A DNA stretch of 64,000 nt, taken from Pseudomonas sp. 7P_10.2_Bac1 (lineage in GTDB: Bacteria; Pseudomonadota; Gammaproteobacteria; Pseudomonadales; Pseudomonadaceae). The position numbers were made by a program, and so were the translations under genes. The stretch covers positions 62,001 to 126,000 of the forward strand of contig NZ_JANLNV010000088.1 in the NCBI RefSeq assembly GCF_025465935.1, given 5' to 3'. Shown in pieces: positions 15,939 to 24,464 of the stretch; positions within the stretch are counted from its first letter, which is position 1; each line of letters starts with the position of its first letter. A model generated the notes under the pieces. That model saw only the letters and a program-made list of their open reading frames with translations. It did no database searches and had not been told where the DNA came from.

Positions 15939-17579
15939 ATGACACTCAGTCCTCTTGCGGGCAAACCGGCTCCAGCTCAACTGCTGGTCGATATTCCGCG
16001 ACTGGTGACCGCTTACTACACCGGTCAACCCGATGCCGCGATCGCTACCCAGCGAGTCGCTTTTGGTACATCCGGGCACCGCGGCAGCTCGTTCGATCTG
16101 AGCTTCAATGAGTGGCATGTTCTGGCAATCAGCCAGGCCATTTGCCTGTACCGTCAGTTCAAGGGTATCAATGGGCCATTGTTTGTCGGTATAGATACCC
16201 ATGCCTTGTCGACCCCGGCGGGCGCCAGTGCGCTGGAGGTATTTGCCGCCAATGGTGTCGAGACCATGATCGCTGCGAACGACGAATACACCCCGACACC
16301 CGCGGTTTCACACGCCATCCTGTGTTTCAACCGTGGCCGCACTTCGGGTCTGGCTGATGGCGTGGTGATTACCCCTTCGCACAACCCCCCTGAAAGCGGT
16401 GGTTTCAAATACAACCCGCCCAACGGAGGCCCGGCCGATACCGATGTCACCAAGTGGATCGAAGCCAAGGCCAACGAACTTCTGGCGGCCAAGCTTGCCG
16501 GTGTCAAGCGCATCAGCTACGAGCAGGCGCTTAAAGCCAGCAATACTCACCGTCACGACTACCTGAACAGCTACGTCGCAGACCTCAAAAACGTCATCGA
16601 CATGGACACCCTGCGTGGAACCAACCTGCGTTTGGGTGTAGACCCGCTTGGCGGCGCCGGTGTGCGTTACTGGTCGGCAATCGGCGAGCATTACGGGTTG
16701 AACCTCGAAGTGGTCAACACCTCGGTCGATCCCACGTTCCGCTTTATGTGTGTGGACTGGGACGGCCGTATCCGCATGGACCCATCGTCCAGCCACGCCA
16801 TGCAGGGGCTGATCGGCCTCAAAGAGCGTTTCGACGTGGCATTCGCCTGTGACCCGGACCACGATCGCCATGGCATCGTGACGCCGTCCGGCGGCTTGTT
16901 GGCCCCTAACAACTACCTGGCGGTGGCGATTGACTATCTATTCCAGAACCGTCCGCACTGGCGAGCCGATGCGGCGGTGGGTAAAACCGTGGTCAGCAGC
17001 GGTTTGATTGACCGTGTGGCGGCACGCCTGGGGCGTCGCCTGTACGAAGTACCGGTCGGCTTCAAATGGTTTGCCGATGGTCTGTTTGACGGCTCGTTGG
17101 GCTTTGGTGGCGAAGAGAGCGCAGGTGCTTCGTTCTTGCGTCTGGATGGCACAGTCTGGTCGACCGACAAGGATGGTTTGATCCCATCGTTGCTGGCAGG
17201 GGAGATGACTGCACGTACAGGTCGTGATCCATCACAGCTTTATCAGAAAATGACCGAAGACCTGGGCTTGCCGTTCTCGACCCGCGTTGACGCCAAGGCC
17301 ACCCCGCAACAGAAAGCCTTGCTCGGCAAACTCTCGCCGGAGCAAGTCAAGTCGACCACATTGGCCGGTGAAGCGATCACCCAGATCCTCAGCCATGCAC
17401 CCGGTAATAACCAGCCAATTGGCGGGCTCAAGGTCATGACTGAAAACGGTTGGTTTGCTGCACGTCCTTCGGGCACCGAAGACATTTACAAGATCTACGC
17501 TGAAAGCTTTATCAGCGATGAGCACCTCGGCCGTCTGGTTGAAGAAGCTCAAGTCCTGGTTGATAACGCCATCGCGTAA
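15939..17579 (+). CDS. pgm: Phosphoglucomutase (alpha-D-glucose phosphate-specific)
   Basis: 546 residues; interconverts glucose-1-phosphate and glucose-6-phosphate in the cytoplasm. The catalytic phosphoserine loop TPSHNPPESGG (S147) is present. So are the metal-binding loop DPDHDRHG, the sugar-binding loop GGEESAG and the phosphate-binding loop RPSGTED near the C-terminus. The start at 15939 has GAGG before it and gives MTLSPLAGKPA, typical for this enzyme; a TTG at 15927 is in frame but less likely. Its product feeds GalU, encoded 11 kb downstream. The gene ends at a strong bidirectional hairpin. Confidence 0.95.
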   Translation: MTLSPLAGKPAPAQLLVDIPRLVTAYYTGQPDAAIATQRVAFGTSGHRGSSFDLSFNEWHVLAISQAICLYRQFKGINGPLFVGIDTHALSTPAGASALEVFAANGVETMIAANDEYTPTPAVSHAILCFNRGRTSGLADGVVITPSHNPPESGGFKYNPPNGGPADTDVTKWIEAKANELLAAKLAGVKRISYEQALKASNTHRHDYLNSYVADLKNVIDMDTLRGTNLRLGVDPLGGAGVRYWSAIGEHYGLNLEVVNTSVDPTFRFMCVDWDGRIRMDPSSSHAMQGLIGLKERFDVAFACDPDHDRHGIVTPSGGLLAPNNYLAVAIDYLFQNRPHWRADAAVGKTVVSSGLIDRVAARLGRRLYEVPVGFKWFADGLFDGSLGFGGEESAGASFLRLDGTVWSTDKDGLIPSLLAGEMTARTGRDPSQLYQKMTEDLGLPFSTRVDAKATPQQKALLGKLSPEQVKSTTLAGEAITQILSHAPGNNQPIGGLKVMTENGWFAARPSGTEDIYKIYAESFISDEHLGRLVEEAQVLVDNAIA

Positions 17580-17592
17580 ACCGCGTTAAACA

Positions 17593-17619
17593 AATCTGGC
17601 CCCGCAATGGGGCCAGATT
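17593..17619. terminator. Bidirectional terminator between pgm and the YbaK-like gene
   Basis: Eleven-base perfect stem AATCTGGCCCC with GGGGCCAGATT and loop GCAAT, between two converging genes. T-rich flanks are short on both sides. Confidence 0.75.
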
Positions 17620-17643
17620 GTCTTGATGCATCCGAGGCGTGTG

Positions 17644-18126
17644 CTACATCGCGCATGGCGTCTCGATTTCCTGGCAGACATCCACCCACTGTGCTTTCAC
17701 CAACTGCGCCATGCGGTCCGGACTAATGCGCACTGCCGAATTGGTCGTGCCTGCGGCGGGCATTACTTCGGTAAACGCCTGCAGGGAAACATCGCAGTAG
17801 ACCGGCAGATCGGTGGCCAGCCCGAATGGGCAAACGCCACCCACCGGATGGCTCGTCAGCGCCACAACGGTCTGAGCATCAAGCATCTTGGCCTTGCTGC
17901 CCAACGCATTCTTGATCTTCTTGTTATCAATCCGCGCATCGCCACGAGCCACCAGCAGCACGTTTTGCTCACCGACTCGGAAGGCCAGTGTCTTGGCAAT
18001 CTGCCCAGGCTCCACGCCATGCGCCTCAGCTGCCAGTGCGACGGTCGCGGTGCTGGTGGCCAGTTCGATGATCTGCAAGTCAGGGGCGTTGGCGTCGAAG
18101 AACGCGCGTACGGATTCAAGGCTCAT
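17644..18126 (-). CDS. YbaK/EbsC-family aminoacyl-tRNA deacylase-like protein
   Basis: 160 residues from the ATG at 18126 (MSLESVRAFF); the frame also allows a TTG at 18147. The protein is a single YbaK/ProRS-editing domain with the pattern AKTLAFRVGEQNVLLVARGDARID, a conserved lysine-rich helix (NKKIKNALG) and HPVGGVCPFGL near the C-terminal third. Members hydrolyse misacylated tRNA in trans. The substrate of this subgroup is not certain from sequence. It converges on pgm and is separated from the oxidoreductase gene upstream by 80 bases. Confidence 0.85.
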   Translation of the reverse strand: MSLESVRAFFDANAPDLQIIELATSTATVALAAEAHGVEPGQIAKTLAFRVGEQNVLLVARGDARIDNKKIKNALGSKAKMLDAQTVVALTSHPVGGVCPFGLATDLPVYCDVSLQAFTEVMPAAGTTNSAVRISPDRMAQLVKAQWVDVCQEIETPCAM

Positions 18127-18206
18127 AAAAGGCTGCTCGCTGGGCAAAATCTTGAATCTAATGATGGCGATGGCGCGCTGTCAATGCGCCATCGCGCAGG
18201 CAAGGG

Positions 18207-19217
18207 TTAGATATCCAGGACGATCTTGCCGAAATGCTGATTGGTTTCCTGGTATTTGAACGCGTCAACAATCTCGCTCAGCGGGAAGTGGCGATCAATG
18301 ATAGGGCGCATGCCGCTGGCATTGATCGCACGCACCATGGCTTGTTGCTGCGCGCGGCTGCCGACCAGCACGCCCTGCAAGCGTACTTGCTTGATCAGGG
18401 CCGGTACGAAGTTCAATGCGCCTGACACACCACTCAAAATGCCAATGACCGAGATATGCCCGGCCACCCGAACGGCAATCATCGACTGCTCGAGGGTTGA
18501 TGGGCCGCCGACTTCGATTACGTGGTCCACACCACGACCGCCAGTGAGGGCGCGAGCCGTTTCGCCCCAATTGGCATCTTTGCGGTAGTTGATGACGTGA
18601 TCAGCCCCCAGTGCCTTGAGGCGCTCCAGCTTCTCGTCGCTGGACGATGTGGCGATGACGGTCGCCCCTGCCATTTTGGCGAACTGCAGGGCAAAAATCG
18701 AAACGCCGCCGGTTCCTTGAACCAACACCGTGTCGCCAGGCTTGAGTGAGTCATCGGCCATCAGTGCCCGCCAGGCGGTCAGGCCGGCGGTGGTCAGGGT
18801 CGACGCTTCGGCGTGGCTATAACCGATTGGCGCGAGGGTGAAGGCAGTAGCCTTGGCGGTCACTTGCTCACGGGCGTAGCCGTCGATGCCGTCGCCGGGC
18901 ACAGTGATAAAACCTTCAACCAGCGGCGTGCCATCAATCCACTCCGGGAAAAACGTGCTGACCACGGCATCACCAACCTTGAACTCGCTGACCGCCGAGC
19001 CGACGGCGATGACTTCGCCTGCGCCATCTGCCATGGGGATGCGCTGTTCGGCAGGCCCCCACATGCCGCTGACGACCGCAAAATCATGGTAGTTCAGGGA
19101 GTTGGCGTGCAGGCGGACAGTGATCTCGTCACTCTCGGGGGCGCGAACAGCGCTGTTGCCGACCACAACATTCTGATAACCGCCGCCAGGCTGGACGATG
19201 ATGGTTTTGTTACTCAT
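18207..19217 (-). CDS. Zinc-free MDR oxidoreductase (quinone oxidoreductase-like)
   Basis: 336 residues of the medium-chain dehydrogenase/reductase fold. The N-terminal catalytic part has SLNYHD where zinc alcohol dehydrogenases carry a cysteine ligand, so a catalytic zinc is unlikely. The Rossmann motif VQGTGGVSIFALQFAK and the following ATSSSDEKLERLKALGADHVINY show NADPH-type cofactor binding. It probably reduces quinones or reactive carbonyls. It follows an ArsR-type repressor gene by 54 bases with a likely operator in between, suggesting inducible expression. Confidence 0.88.
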   Translation of the reverse strand: MSNKTIIVQPGGGYQNVVVGNSAVRAPESDEITVRLHANSLNYHDFAVVSGMWGPAEQRIPMADGAGEVIAVGSAVSEFKVGDAVVSTFFPEWIDGTPLVEGFITVPGDGIDGYAREQVTAKATAFTLAPIGYSHAEASTLTTAGLTAWRALMADDSLKPGDTVLVQGTGGVSIFALQFAKMAGATVIATSSSDEKLERLKALGADHVINYRKDANWGETARALTGGRGVDHVIEVGGPSTLEQSMIAVRVAGHISVIGILSGVSGALNFVPALIKQVRLQGVLVGSRAQQQAMVRAINASGMRPIIDRHFPLSEIVDAFKYQETNQHFGKIVLDI

Positions 19218-19237
19218 GGGGGTTCCTCATGTTTTTA

Positions 19238-19259
19238 CATTCCGCGAAATAACGAAATG
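19238..19259. promoter_or_regulatory. Imperfect palindrome, candidate ArsR-type operator
   Basis: CATTCCGC (19238-19245) and ACGAAATG (19252-19259) are inverted repeats with 6 of 8 matches around a 6-base spacer. It lies 20 bases upstream of the oxidoreductase start, between that gene and the arsR-type gene. Confidence 0.45.
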
Positions 19260-19271
19260 AAAGGTTAAAAA

Positions 19272-19604
19272 TTACAACTCGATTTTCAGCCTAGCCGCAA
19301 AGTCAGCAATCGCCTGTTCGTTACGTCGATAGTAGGTCCACTTGCCAATACGCGTGGTGAGCACAAAACCGGCACGCTGCAAGATCGCCAGGTGGGCCGA
19401 GGCGGTAGAAGGGGATAACCCGGCCTTGTGCTGCAAATGCGTGACGCACACGCCAATAGCAGGATCACCGTGGTCCTGTGGCGGGAAATGGCTGACCGGG
19501 TCTTTTAGCCACTGCATCATGTGCATGCGAGTGTCATTGCCCAGGGCTTTAAGCTGTTCAAGGATCATGGGCGACAATGTTACGCTTTTATCCGAAATGT
19601 TCAA
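19272..19604 (-). CDS. ArsR-family winged-helix regulator
   Basis: 110 residues if translated from the TTG at 19604, which has GAGAGG at good spacing; an ATG at 19568 without a ribosome site would give 98 residues. The winged helix-turn-helix is clear (CVTHLQHKAGLSPSTASAHLAILQRAGFVLTTRIGKWTYYRRNE). There is no CxC metal site in the recognition helix, so it probably does not sense metal in the ArsR/SmtB manner. It likely represses the downstream oxidoreductase gene and perhaps itself. hemB is divergent, 144 bases away. Confidence 0.8.
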   Translation of the reverse strand: MNISDKSVTLSPMILEQLKALGNDTRMHMMQWLKDPVSHFPPQDHGDPAIGVCVTHLQHKAGLSPSTASAHLAILQRAGFVLTTRIGKWTYYRRNEQAIADFAARLKIEL

Positions 19605-19748
19605 CGCGTGATGCCTCTCAGGTCCCTGCCGCGACAACACGACGCAGGCGGCCTGCAAGTTTTGCAATTGAGGGTTCAATCCTGTATTTGTTGCGCCATT
19701 GAGCTTTGCCAGAGGCTTATTTCTTTATGAACCTGCCCATCAGGAACC

Positions 19749-20726
19749 ATGATGCCTAACCAGTTCCCCTCCGTTCGTCCCCGCCGTCTGCGTCGCAACC
19801 AAACCCTGCGCGACCTGTTCCAGGAAACCGAATTCAGCTTGAACGACCTGGTGCTGCCGATTTTCGTCGAAGAAGAAATCGACGACTTTGTGCCTATCAC
19901 CAGCATGCCGGGCGTCATGCGTATCCCAGAGTCGAAGCTGGCGGGCGAGATCGAGCGTTATGCGCGTGCAGGTATCAAGTCGGTGATGGCGTTTGGTGTG
20001 TCGCACCATCTGGACGCGACGGGCAGCGACTCCTGGCGCGAAGATGGCCTGGTTTCGCGTATGGCGCGTATCTGTAAGGACGCCGCCCCGGAAATGATCG
20101 TGATGAGCGATACCTGCTTTTGCGAGTACACCTCTCACGGCCACTGCGGAGTGATGCACGACCACGGCGTCGACAACGATGCGACCCTGATCAACCTGGG
20201 CAAACAAGCAGTGGCTGCGGCGGCTGCCGGTGCGGACTTCATTTCACCTTCGGCCGCCATGGACGGCCAGGTGCAAGCGATCCGCAGTGCGCTGGACGCT
20301 GCTGGATTTATCGATACATCGATCATGGCCTATTCCACCAAATTTGCGTCGGCCCTGTACGGCCCGTTTCGTGAAGCAGGCGGCAGTGCCTTGAAAGGTG
20401 ACCGTAAGTCTTATCAGATGAACCCGATGAACCGCCGTGAGGCCATCCGTGAGTCGTTGCTCGACGAGCAGGAAGGTGCTGATGTGCTGATGGTGAAACC
20501 GGCTGGCGCCTACCTGGACATCATCCGCGATGTACGCGAAGCCTCGCGTCTGCCGCTAGCGGCCTATCAGGTCAGCGGTGAGTACGCGATGATCAAATTC
20601 GGTGCCCAAGCCGGTGCCATTGATGAAGCGCGCGTCGTACGTGAAACCCTGGGCTCTATCAAACGTGCTGGCGCCGACATGATCCTGACCTACTTCGCCA
20701 TGGACCTTGCCTTGCAAGGTATTTGA
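19749..20726 (+). CDS. hemB: Delta-aminolevulinic acid dehydratase (porphobilinogen synthase), zinc type
   Basis: 325 residues. Condenses two 5-aminolevulinate molecules to porphobilinogen in haem, sirohaem and cobalamin synthesis. Both active-site lysines are seen (K198 in AYSTKFAS, K250 in LMVKPAGAYLD). The metal site reads DTCFCEYTSHGHCG with C123, C125 and C133, the three-cysteine zinc site of E. coli-like enzymes. The HemB best known from Pseudomonas is the magnesium type, which has aspartates there, so this may be a second copy. AGGA precedes the start. It is followed by a GC hairpin with T-run. Confidence 0.93.
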   Translation: MMPNQFPSVRPRRLRRNQTLRDLFQETEFSLNDLVLPIFVEEEIDDFVPITSMPGVMRIPESKLAGEIERYARAGIKSVMAFGVSHHLDATGSDSWREDGLVSRMARICKDAAPEMIVMSDTCFCEYTSHGHCGVMHDHGVDNDATLINLGKQAVAAAAAGADFISPSAAMDGQVQAIRSALDAAGFIDTSIMAYSTKFASALYGPFREAGGSALKGDRKSYQMNPMNRREAIRESLLDEQEGADVLMVKPAGAYLDIIRDVREASRLPLAAYQVSGEYAMIKFGAQAGAIDEARVVRETLGSIKRAGADMILTYFAMDLALQGI

Positions 20727-20730
20727 TAAC

Positions 20731-20747
20731 GGCGGGAGCCCCGCTTT
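20731..20747 (+). terminator. Probable terminator of hemB
   Basis: GCGGG/CCCGC hairpin (gcgggagccccgc) followed by a short T-run, a few bases after the hemB stop. Confidence 0.5.
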
Positions 20748-20759
20748 TCGGAGCAGCCA

Positions 20760-20796
20760 CAGGTTGCGATCTTTTGTAGCTCAGGATCGCGACCTG
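20760..20796. repeat. Inverted repeat, REP-like, between hemB and the LysR gene
   Basis: CAGGTTGCGATC and GATCGCGACCTG pair with one G-T wobble around a loop of about 12 bases. The sequence resembles Pseudomonas intergenic REP elements and sits between two converging genes. Confidence 0.45.
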
Positions 20797-20799
20797 GAT

Positions 20800-21735
20800 T
20801 CAAGCCCAATGCGCCGGGTTGTTAACGATAGCGTGGTGCTCTTGCAGGACTTTAGGGATTTCGTTTTTCAGGAACTCGACCCACGTTTTAACTTTCGCAT
20901 CCAGAAAACGGCGTGAAGGGTAGAGCGCATAAATACTTTTCTCATGCAGGCGGTATTGCGGCAGCAGGCGAACCAGTGATCCGCTGCGGTAAGACGCCAT
21001 GCTCACATAGTCCGGCATCAGGCAAACCCCCAGCCCCGCCTCGGCAGCCTTGGCCATAGCCTCAGCCACATTGACGCGAAACACTTCGCCCGGACGAATC
21101 GAGCGCTCGCCCTGTTCATCGCGAAACGTCCAGCTGTCAGTGAACAAAGGGTCGACCAGGTGCAGGCAGCGGTGTTCGCTCAACGCCTCCGGTGTTTGAG
21201 GGATACCATATTTTTCCAAGTAAGAAGGTGCAGCGCTGAGCACGCTGTAAATGCTGCCCAATTCCTGGCCCACCAACTCCGAGTCGGGCAGATGAGCGGA
21301 CAAGGTAATCACCACGTCATGGCCTTCTTCAAGCAGATCAGGCTGACGCTGTGACAAGGTCAAGTCGACGTTAACTTGTGGGTAGAGTTCGGCGTACTTG
21401 GCGAGCAGGGGGGCGAGTAGCTGAATCCCGATACCGGTCGTGGACTGCACCCGCAAATGGCCACGCGGAACCAGATGAGCCCCACCGGCTTCGGCATTGG
21501 CGTCTTCGACTTCTCCAAGAATCAGGCGACAACGTTCCAGGTAACGCATGCCCACTTCAGTCAATGCCAGCCTGCGTGTGCTGCGTTGCAGCAAACGGGC
21601 CTGTAAGGACGATTCCAGCTCAGAGAGTAAACGTGAGGTTTGCGCGGTTGAATAGCCCAGCGCCTGGGCTGCTGCGGTAAAACTGCCTGTTTCGACTACG
21701 CGAACGAAAACTCGCATCGCCTGAAAAATGTCCAT
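20800..21735 (-). CDS. LysR-family transcriptional regulator
   Basis: 311 residues from the ATG at 21735 (MDIFQAMRVFVRVVE); an open extension to 21780 is not typical. The N-terminal helix-turn-helix (GSFTAAAQALGYSTAQTSRLLSELESSL) is followed by RLLQRSTRRLALTEVG, then an effector-binding domain with the usual GLGVCLMPDYV stretch. It belongs to the large DmlR/YhjC-like group. No operon partner is adjacent: hemB converges on it and the upstream gene is a small open frame in the same direction. Target unknown. Confidence 0.88.
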   Translation of the reverse strand: MDIFQAMRVFVRVVETGSFTAAAQALGYSTAQTSRLLSELESSLQARLLQRSTRRLALTEVGMRYLERCRLILGEVEDANAEAGGAHLVPRGHLRVQSTTGIGIQLLAPLLAKYAELYPQVNVDLTLSQRQPDLLEEGHDVVITLSAHLPDSELVGQELGSIYSVLSAAPSYLEKYGIPQTPEALSEHRCLHLVDPLFTDSWTFRDEQGERSIRPGEVFRVNVAEAMAKAAEAGLGVCLMPDYVSMASYRSGSLVRLLPQYRLHEKSIYALYPSRRFLDAKVKTWVEFLKNEIPKVLQEHHAIVNNPAHWA

Positions 21736-21831
21736 ACTTATTGTTACCCCACACGTGAGCGTGCTTTTTGGTGTTGGCAATAATTACACAGACCGCTGAA
21801 AGATGCCGTCTTGACATCTGTGCAGGATTTT

Positions 21832-22035
21832 TTAGGCGACAGCGTCGTCGGTTGCTGGAATGTCCATTTTTTGTGCCTGAAACCGTGCATCAATATGAAA
21901 AGCGATAGGCTGCGCGCAAATACAAGCCGTCGATGATCGCGCATGGCTTGATTTTGTCGTCGTATCTGCTTGATTCTTATGGTTAGGAATATTTTGTAAA
22001 GAGTCTTTAAAACGTTCTCTCGTATTGGTCGGCAT
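21832..22035 (-). CDS. Possible small gene, 67 residues, unknown
   Basis: Short open frame from the ATG at 22035 with GAGG at 7-base spacing, which is better than chance. The product begins MPTNTRERFKDSLQNI and is polar, without membrane segment, signal peptide or known domain. It lies in the 360-base gap between the LysR gene and wzz. No family was recognised. It may equally be a chance frame. Confidence 0.35.
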   Translation of the reverse strand: MPTNTRERFKDSLQNIPNHKNQADTTTKSSHARSSTACICAQPIAFHIDARFQAQKMDIPATDDAVA

Positions 22036-22095
22036 GGATATACCTCATTCATAGAGGCGGCTGGTCAAGATGATCTACTCACAAGGCGCCTATTT

Positions 22096-23382
22096 TTGAA
22101 AAATACCGAACATCCGCGGCCCAAAGCCTCCAGTTCTGAAATCGATCTGGTCGACCTGTTCGCCTTTTTTTGGCAGCAAAAGAAGTTTATCGCCACAACC
22201 TCGGCGATCGCTGGTGCTATTGCTCTCGGGTATGTGTTGATTGTTCCGTCGATTTATCAGGCAAGTTCAGTGCTGCGCCCTGCAGAGAACTACGAGCTCG
22301 ATGCGTTGAACCGTTCCGAGGTTTACAAGCTGCCGCCGCAGGAAGCGCTGTTGAAAGTCGGCGCTGCGCTGGACTCCTATGAAATGCGTCTTAACTTCTT
22401 CCTGAGCCATCAGGATCTGTTCAAGCCGCTGGAAAAGGATGGCATGACCCTTGAACAAAGCTTCGAGCTGTTCAACCGGGACTCCATCAATCTGACCCAA
22501 ATCGGTGTCAAGAACCCGGATGCCCTTAGCCCTTCGGTGAAGTTGGAACTGACGTATCCCAAGTCAGTCAAGGGCGTCGAGATCATCAATCAGTTTATTG
22601 ACTACGCAATCAATAATCAGCGCGCGCAAATCAGCGCTGATCTCAAGACCATTATTAATAACCGTCAGAAGGAGCTGAGGGAAAAAATCGAAGCTGCGCG
22701 CTTGGGGTATCAGTCAGACAAAGAGGCCAAGATCGCCACATTGGAGGAGTCTGATGAATTAGCGCGTGCCAACTTGAAAGATGAGCTAGAGGCCCTTCGC
22801 CTGCAGCTCAAGGCTGTTCGGGATGCACGCATTCAAGCGCTCGATGAAGCCATCAGCATTGCCAGCAACTTGGGCATCACACGCCCGACAACCCCCTACG
22901 CCATGGGGGAGAACGGGGGGGCGGGCACTCGAGTGATTCGTACCGAAGTGACCACCCAGGATACGCCACTTTACTTTTTGGGGACTCAAGCCCTCCAAGC
23001 TGAACGTGCCGTGCTGCTTAAGCGCAGTTCTGACGACTTTACTGACAAAAGAGTCCAGGAGATCGACAAGCAGTTGAAATTGCTGGAGGTCAACCGCCAG
23101 GTCGAGCTGCTCGGCAAGCGTTCAAATGAAGACGTGTTCCTGAAAAATATTGAGCCTTTACGTGCAGAAATCGTTCGTCTTGGCAATTTGAATACTGACA
23201 TGCAGAACCTGGTCCTGGTCAGTATCGACCGTAAGGCCCAACCGCCTATCAGCCCGCTTAAACCCAAAAAAACCCTGACCGTTTTGATGGGCTTGTTCCT
23301 GGGTGGTTTGTTGGGCTTGGGAATCAGCGTGGTGCGTTACTTCAATATCCGTCGCCGCGAAGAAGCCGGTCAGTCAAGCTAG
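22096..23382 (+). CDS. wzz: Polysaccharide chain-length determinant (Wzz family)
   Basis: 428 residues, inner membrane. An N-terminal helix (about residues 32-52, IATTSAIAGAIALGYVLIV) and a C-terminal helix (about 397-417, VLMGLFLGGLLGLGISVV) enclose a large periplasmic part rich in coiled-coil segments. The proline-rich SPLKPKKTL stretch before the second helix is typical of Wzz proteins. It controls the length distribution of O-antigen or a related polymer made by Wzy. The start is TTG at 22096 with AAGG upstream. No O-antigen cluster accompanies it. Its stop overlaps the convergent modC end by 9 bases. Confidence 0.9.
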   Translation: MKNTEHPRPKASSSEIDLVDLFAFFWQQKKFIATTSAIAGAIALGYVLIVPSIYQASSVLRPAENYELDALNRSEVYKLPPQEALLKVGAALDSYEMRLNFFLSHQDLFKPLEKDGMTLEQSFELFNRDSINLTQIGVKNPDALSPSVKLELTYPKSVKGVEIINQFIDYAINNQRAQISADLKTIINNRQKELREKIEAARLGYQSDKEAKIATLEESDELARANLKDELEALRLQLKAVRDARIQALDEAISIASNLGITRPTTPYAMGENGGAGTRVIRTEVTTQDTPLYFLGTQALQAERAVLLKRSSDDFTDKRVQEIDKQLKLLEVNRQVELLGKRSNEDVFLKNIEPLRAEIVRLGNLNTDMQNLVLVSIDRKAQPPISPLKPKKTLTVLMGLFLGGLLGLGISVVRYFNIRRREEAGQSS

Positions 23383-24462
23383 AACGGCAACTGACTTGAT
23401 CTGCAGCCAGATGGCTTGTCCAGGCTGCAGGTCAAGCTGGTCACGGGAGTAGCGCGTGATCCGGGCCAGCAAAGCGGTGCCAGCAATGTCCAGGCGAACC
23501 AGGACATGGGCTTGGTTGTTAGCAGCAGTTTCGCTGACGACGGTGGCTTGCAGGCTGTTGAGGATGCTGCTGTTCTCGTTGCGATTGAGGCTCAGGCTGA
23601 TATCGCGGGCCTGGACTTTAATCCGCAAGGTCTGGCCCATGGCCAGCGGTGCATGGGCAACCCGCAGGCGTTCATGGCTGCCTGGCAGTTGCAGTGTCAG
23701 CAATTGATACTGTGCATCGTAGTCACACACCGTCCCCTCGATCACCACGCCTGCGTCATCCCCCTGGGACAGCGGCAGGTCGAGTCTGGCCAGGATTTCA
23801 CCGATGGGTCCGCTGGCCAATGCCTTGCCGTCACTGAGCAGCACAATGTGATCGGCAAGGCGTGCTACTTCGTCTTGCGAGTGGCTGACATACAGCACCG
23901 GTATATCCAGCTCGGCATGCAGGCGCTCAAGGTAGGGCAGGATTTCGGCCTTGCGCTGGCTGTCCAGCGCAGCGAGGGGTTCGTCCATCAGCAACAGTTT
24001 AGGGCTGGTCAACAAGGCACGGGCGATGCCGACCCGTTGACGTTCGCCGCCCGACAAATGATTGGGCGCGCGTTCGAGCAGGTGGTTGATGCCCAGCAGC
24101 TCGGCTGCGTGGGCCAGATCGACCCGGCGTTCCTGACGTGGGATGCGGCGCAAGCCGAACTCAAGGTTTGCGCGCACTGAAAGGTGGGGGAACAGGCTGG
24201 CCTCTTGGAAGATGTAGCCCAAAGAACGCTTGTGAACCGGGACAAAGACTTTGTTCTGGCTGTCCTGCCAGATTTCATCATTGATCTGTACGAATGCGTG
24301 GTCAGCACGCTCCAGGCCCGCGATACAGCGCAGACAAGTCGTTTTGCCAGAACCTGAGTGACCAAACAGCGCAGTCACGCCCTTGCCGGGCAGTTGCACG
24401 TCTAGGTCCAGCGAAAAGCCGGAGTAGTTGAGTTGTAGTCGAACATTAATATGCGAGCTCAT
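23374..24462 (-). CDS. modC: Molybdate ABC transporter ATP-binding protein
   Basis: 362 residues from the ATG at 24462, with GGAG at good spacing inside the end of modB. Walker A GHSGSGKTT, signature LSGGERQR, Walker B LLLMDEP and the switch histidine YVSHSQDE are intact. The C-terminal part (about 290-362) is a Mop/TOBE domain that binds oxyanions and regulates transport. It energises molybdate uptake with ModB and ModA. Last gene of modABC; it ends tail-to-tail with wzz. Confidence 0.96.
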   Translation of the reverse strand: MSSHINVRLQLNYSGFSLDLDVQLPGKGVTALFGHSGSGKTTCLRCIAGLERADHAFVQINDEIWQDSQNKVFVPVHKRSLGYIFQEASLFPHLSVRANLEFGLRRIPRQERRVDLAHAAELLGINHLLERAPNHLSGGERQRVGIARALLTSPKLLLMDEPLAALDSQRKAEILPYLERLHAELDIPVLYVSHSQDEVARLADHIVLLSDGKALASGPIGEILARLDLPLSQGDDAGVVIEGTVCDYDAQYQLLTLQLPGSHERLRVAHAPLAMGQTLRIKVQARDISLSLNRNENSSILNSLQATVVSETAANNQAHVLVRLDIAGTALLARITRYSRDQLDLQPGQAIWLQIKSVAVLA

Positions 24463-24464
24463 GT

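Noticed and set aside
15702..16202. 166-residue open frame on the minus strand between ecotin and pgm
   Set aside because: Mostly antisense to pgm; the part in the gap has no coding character.
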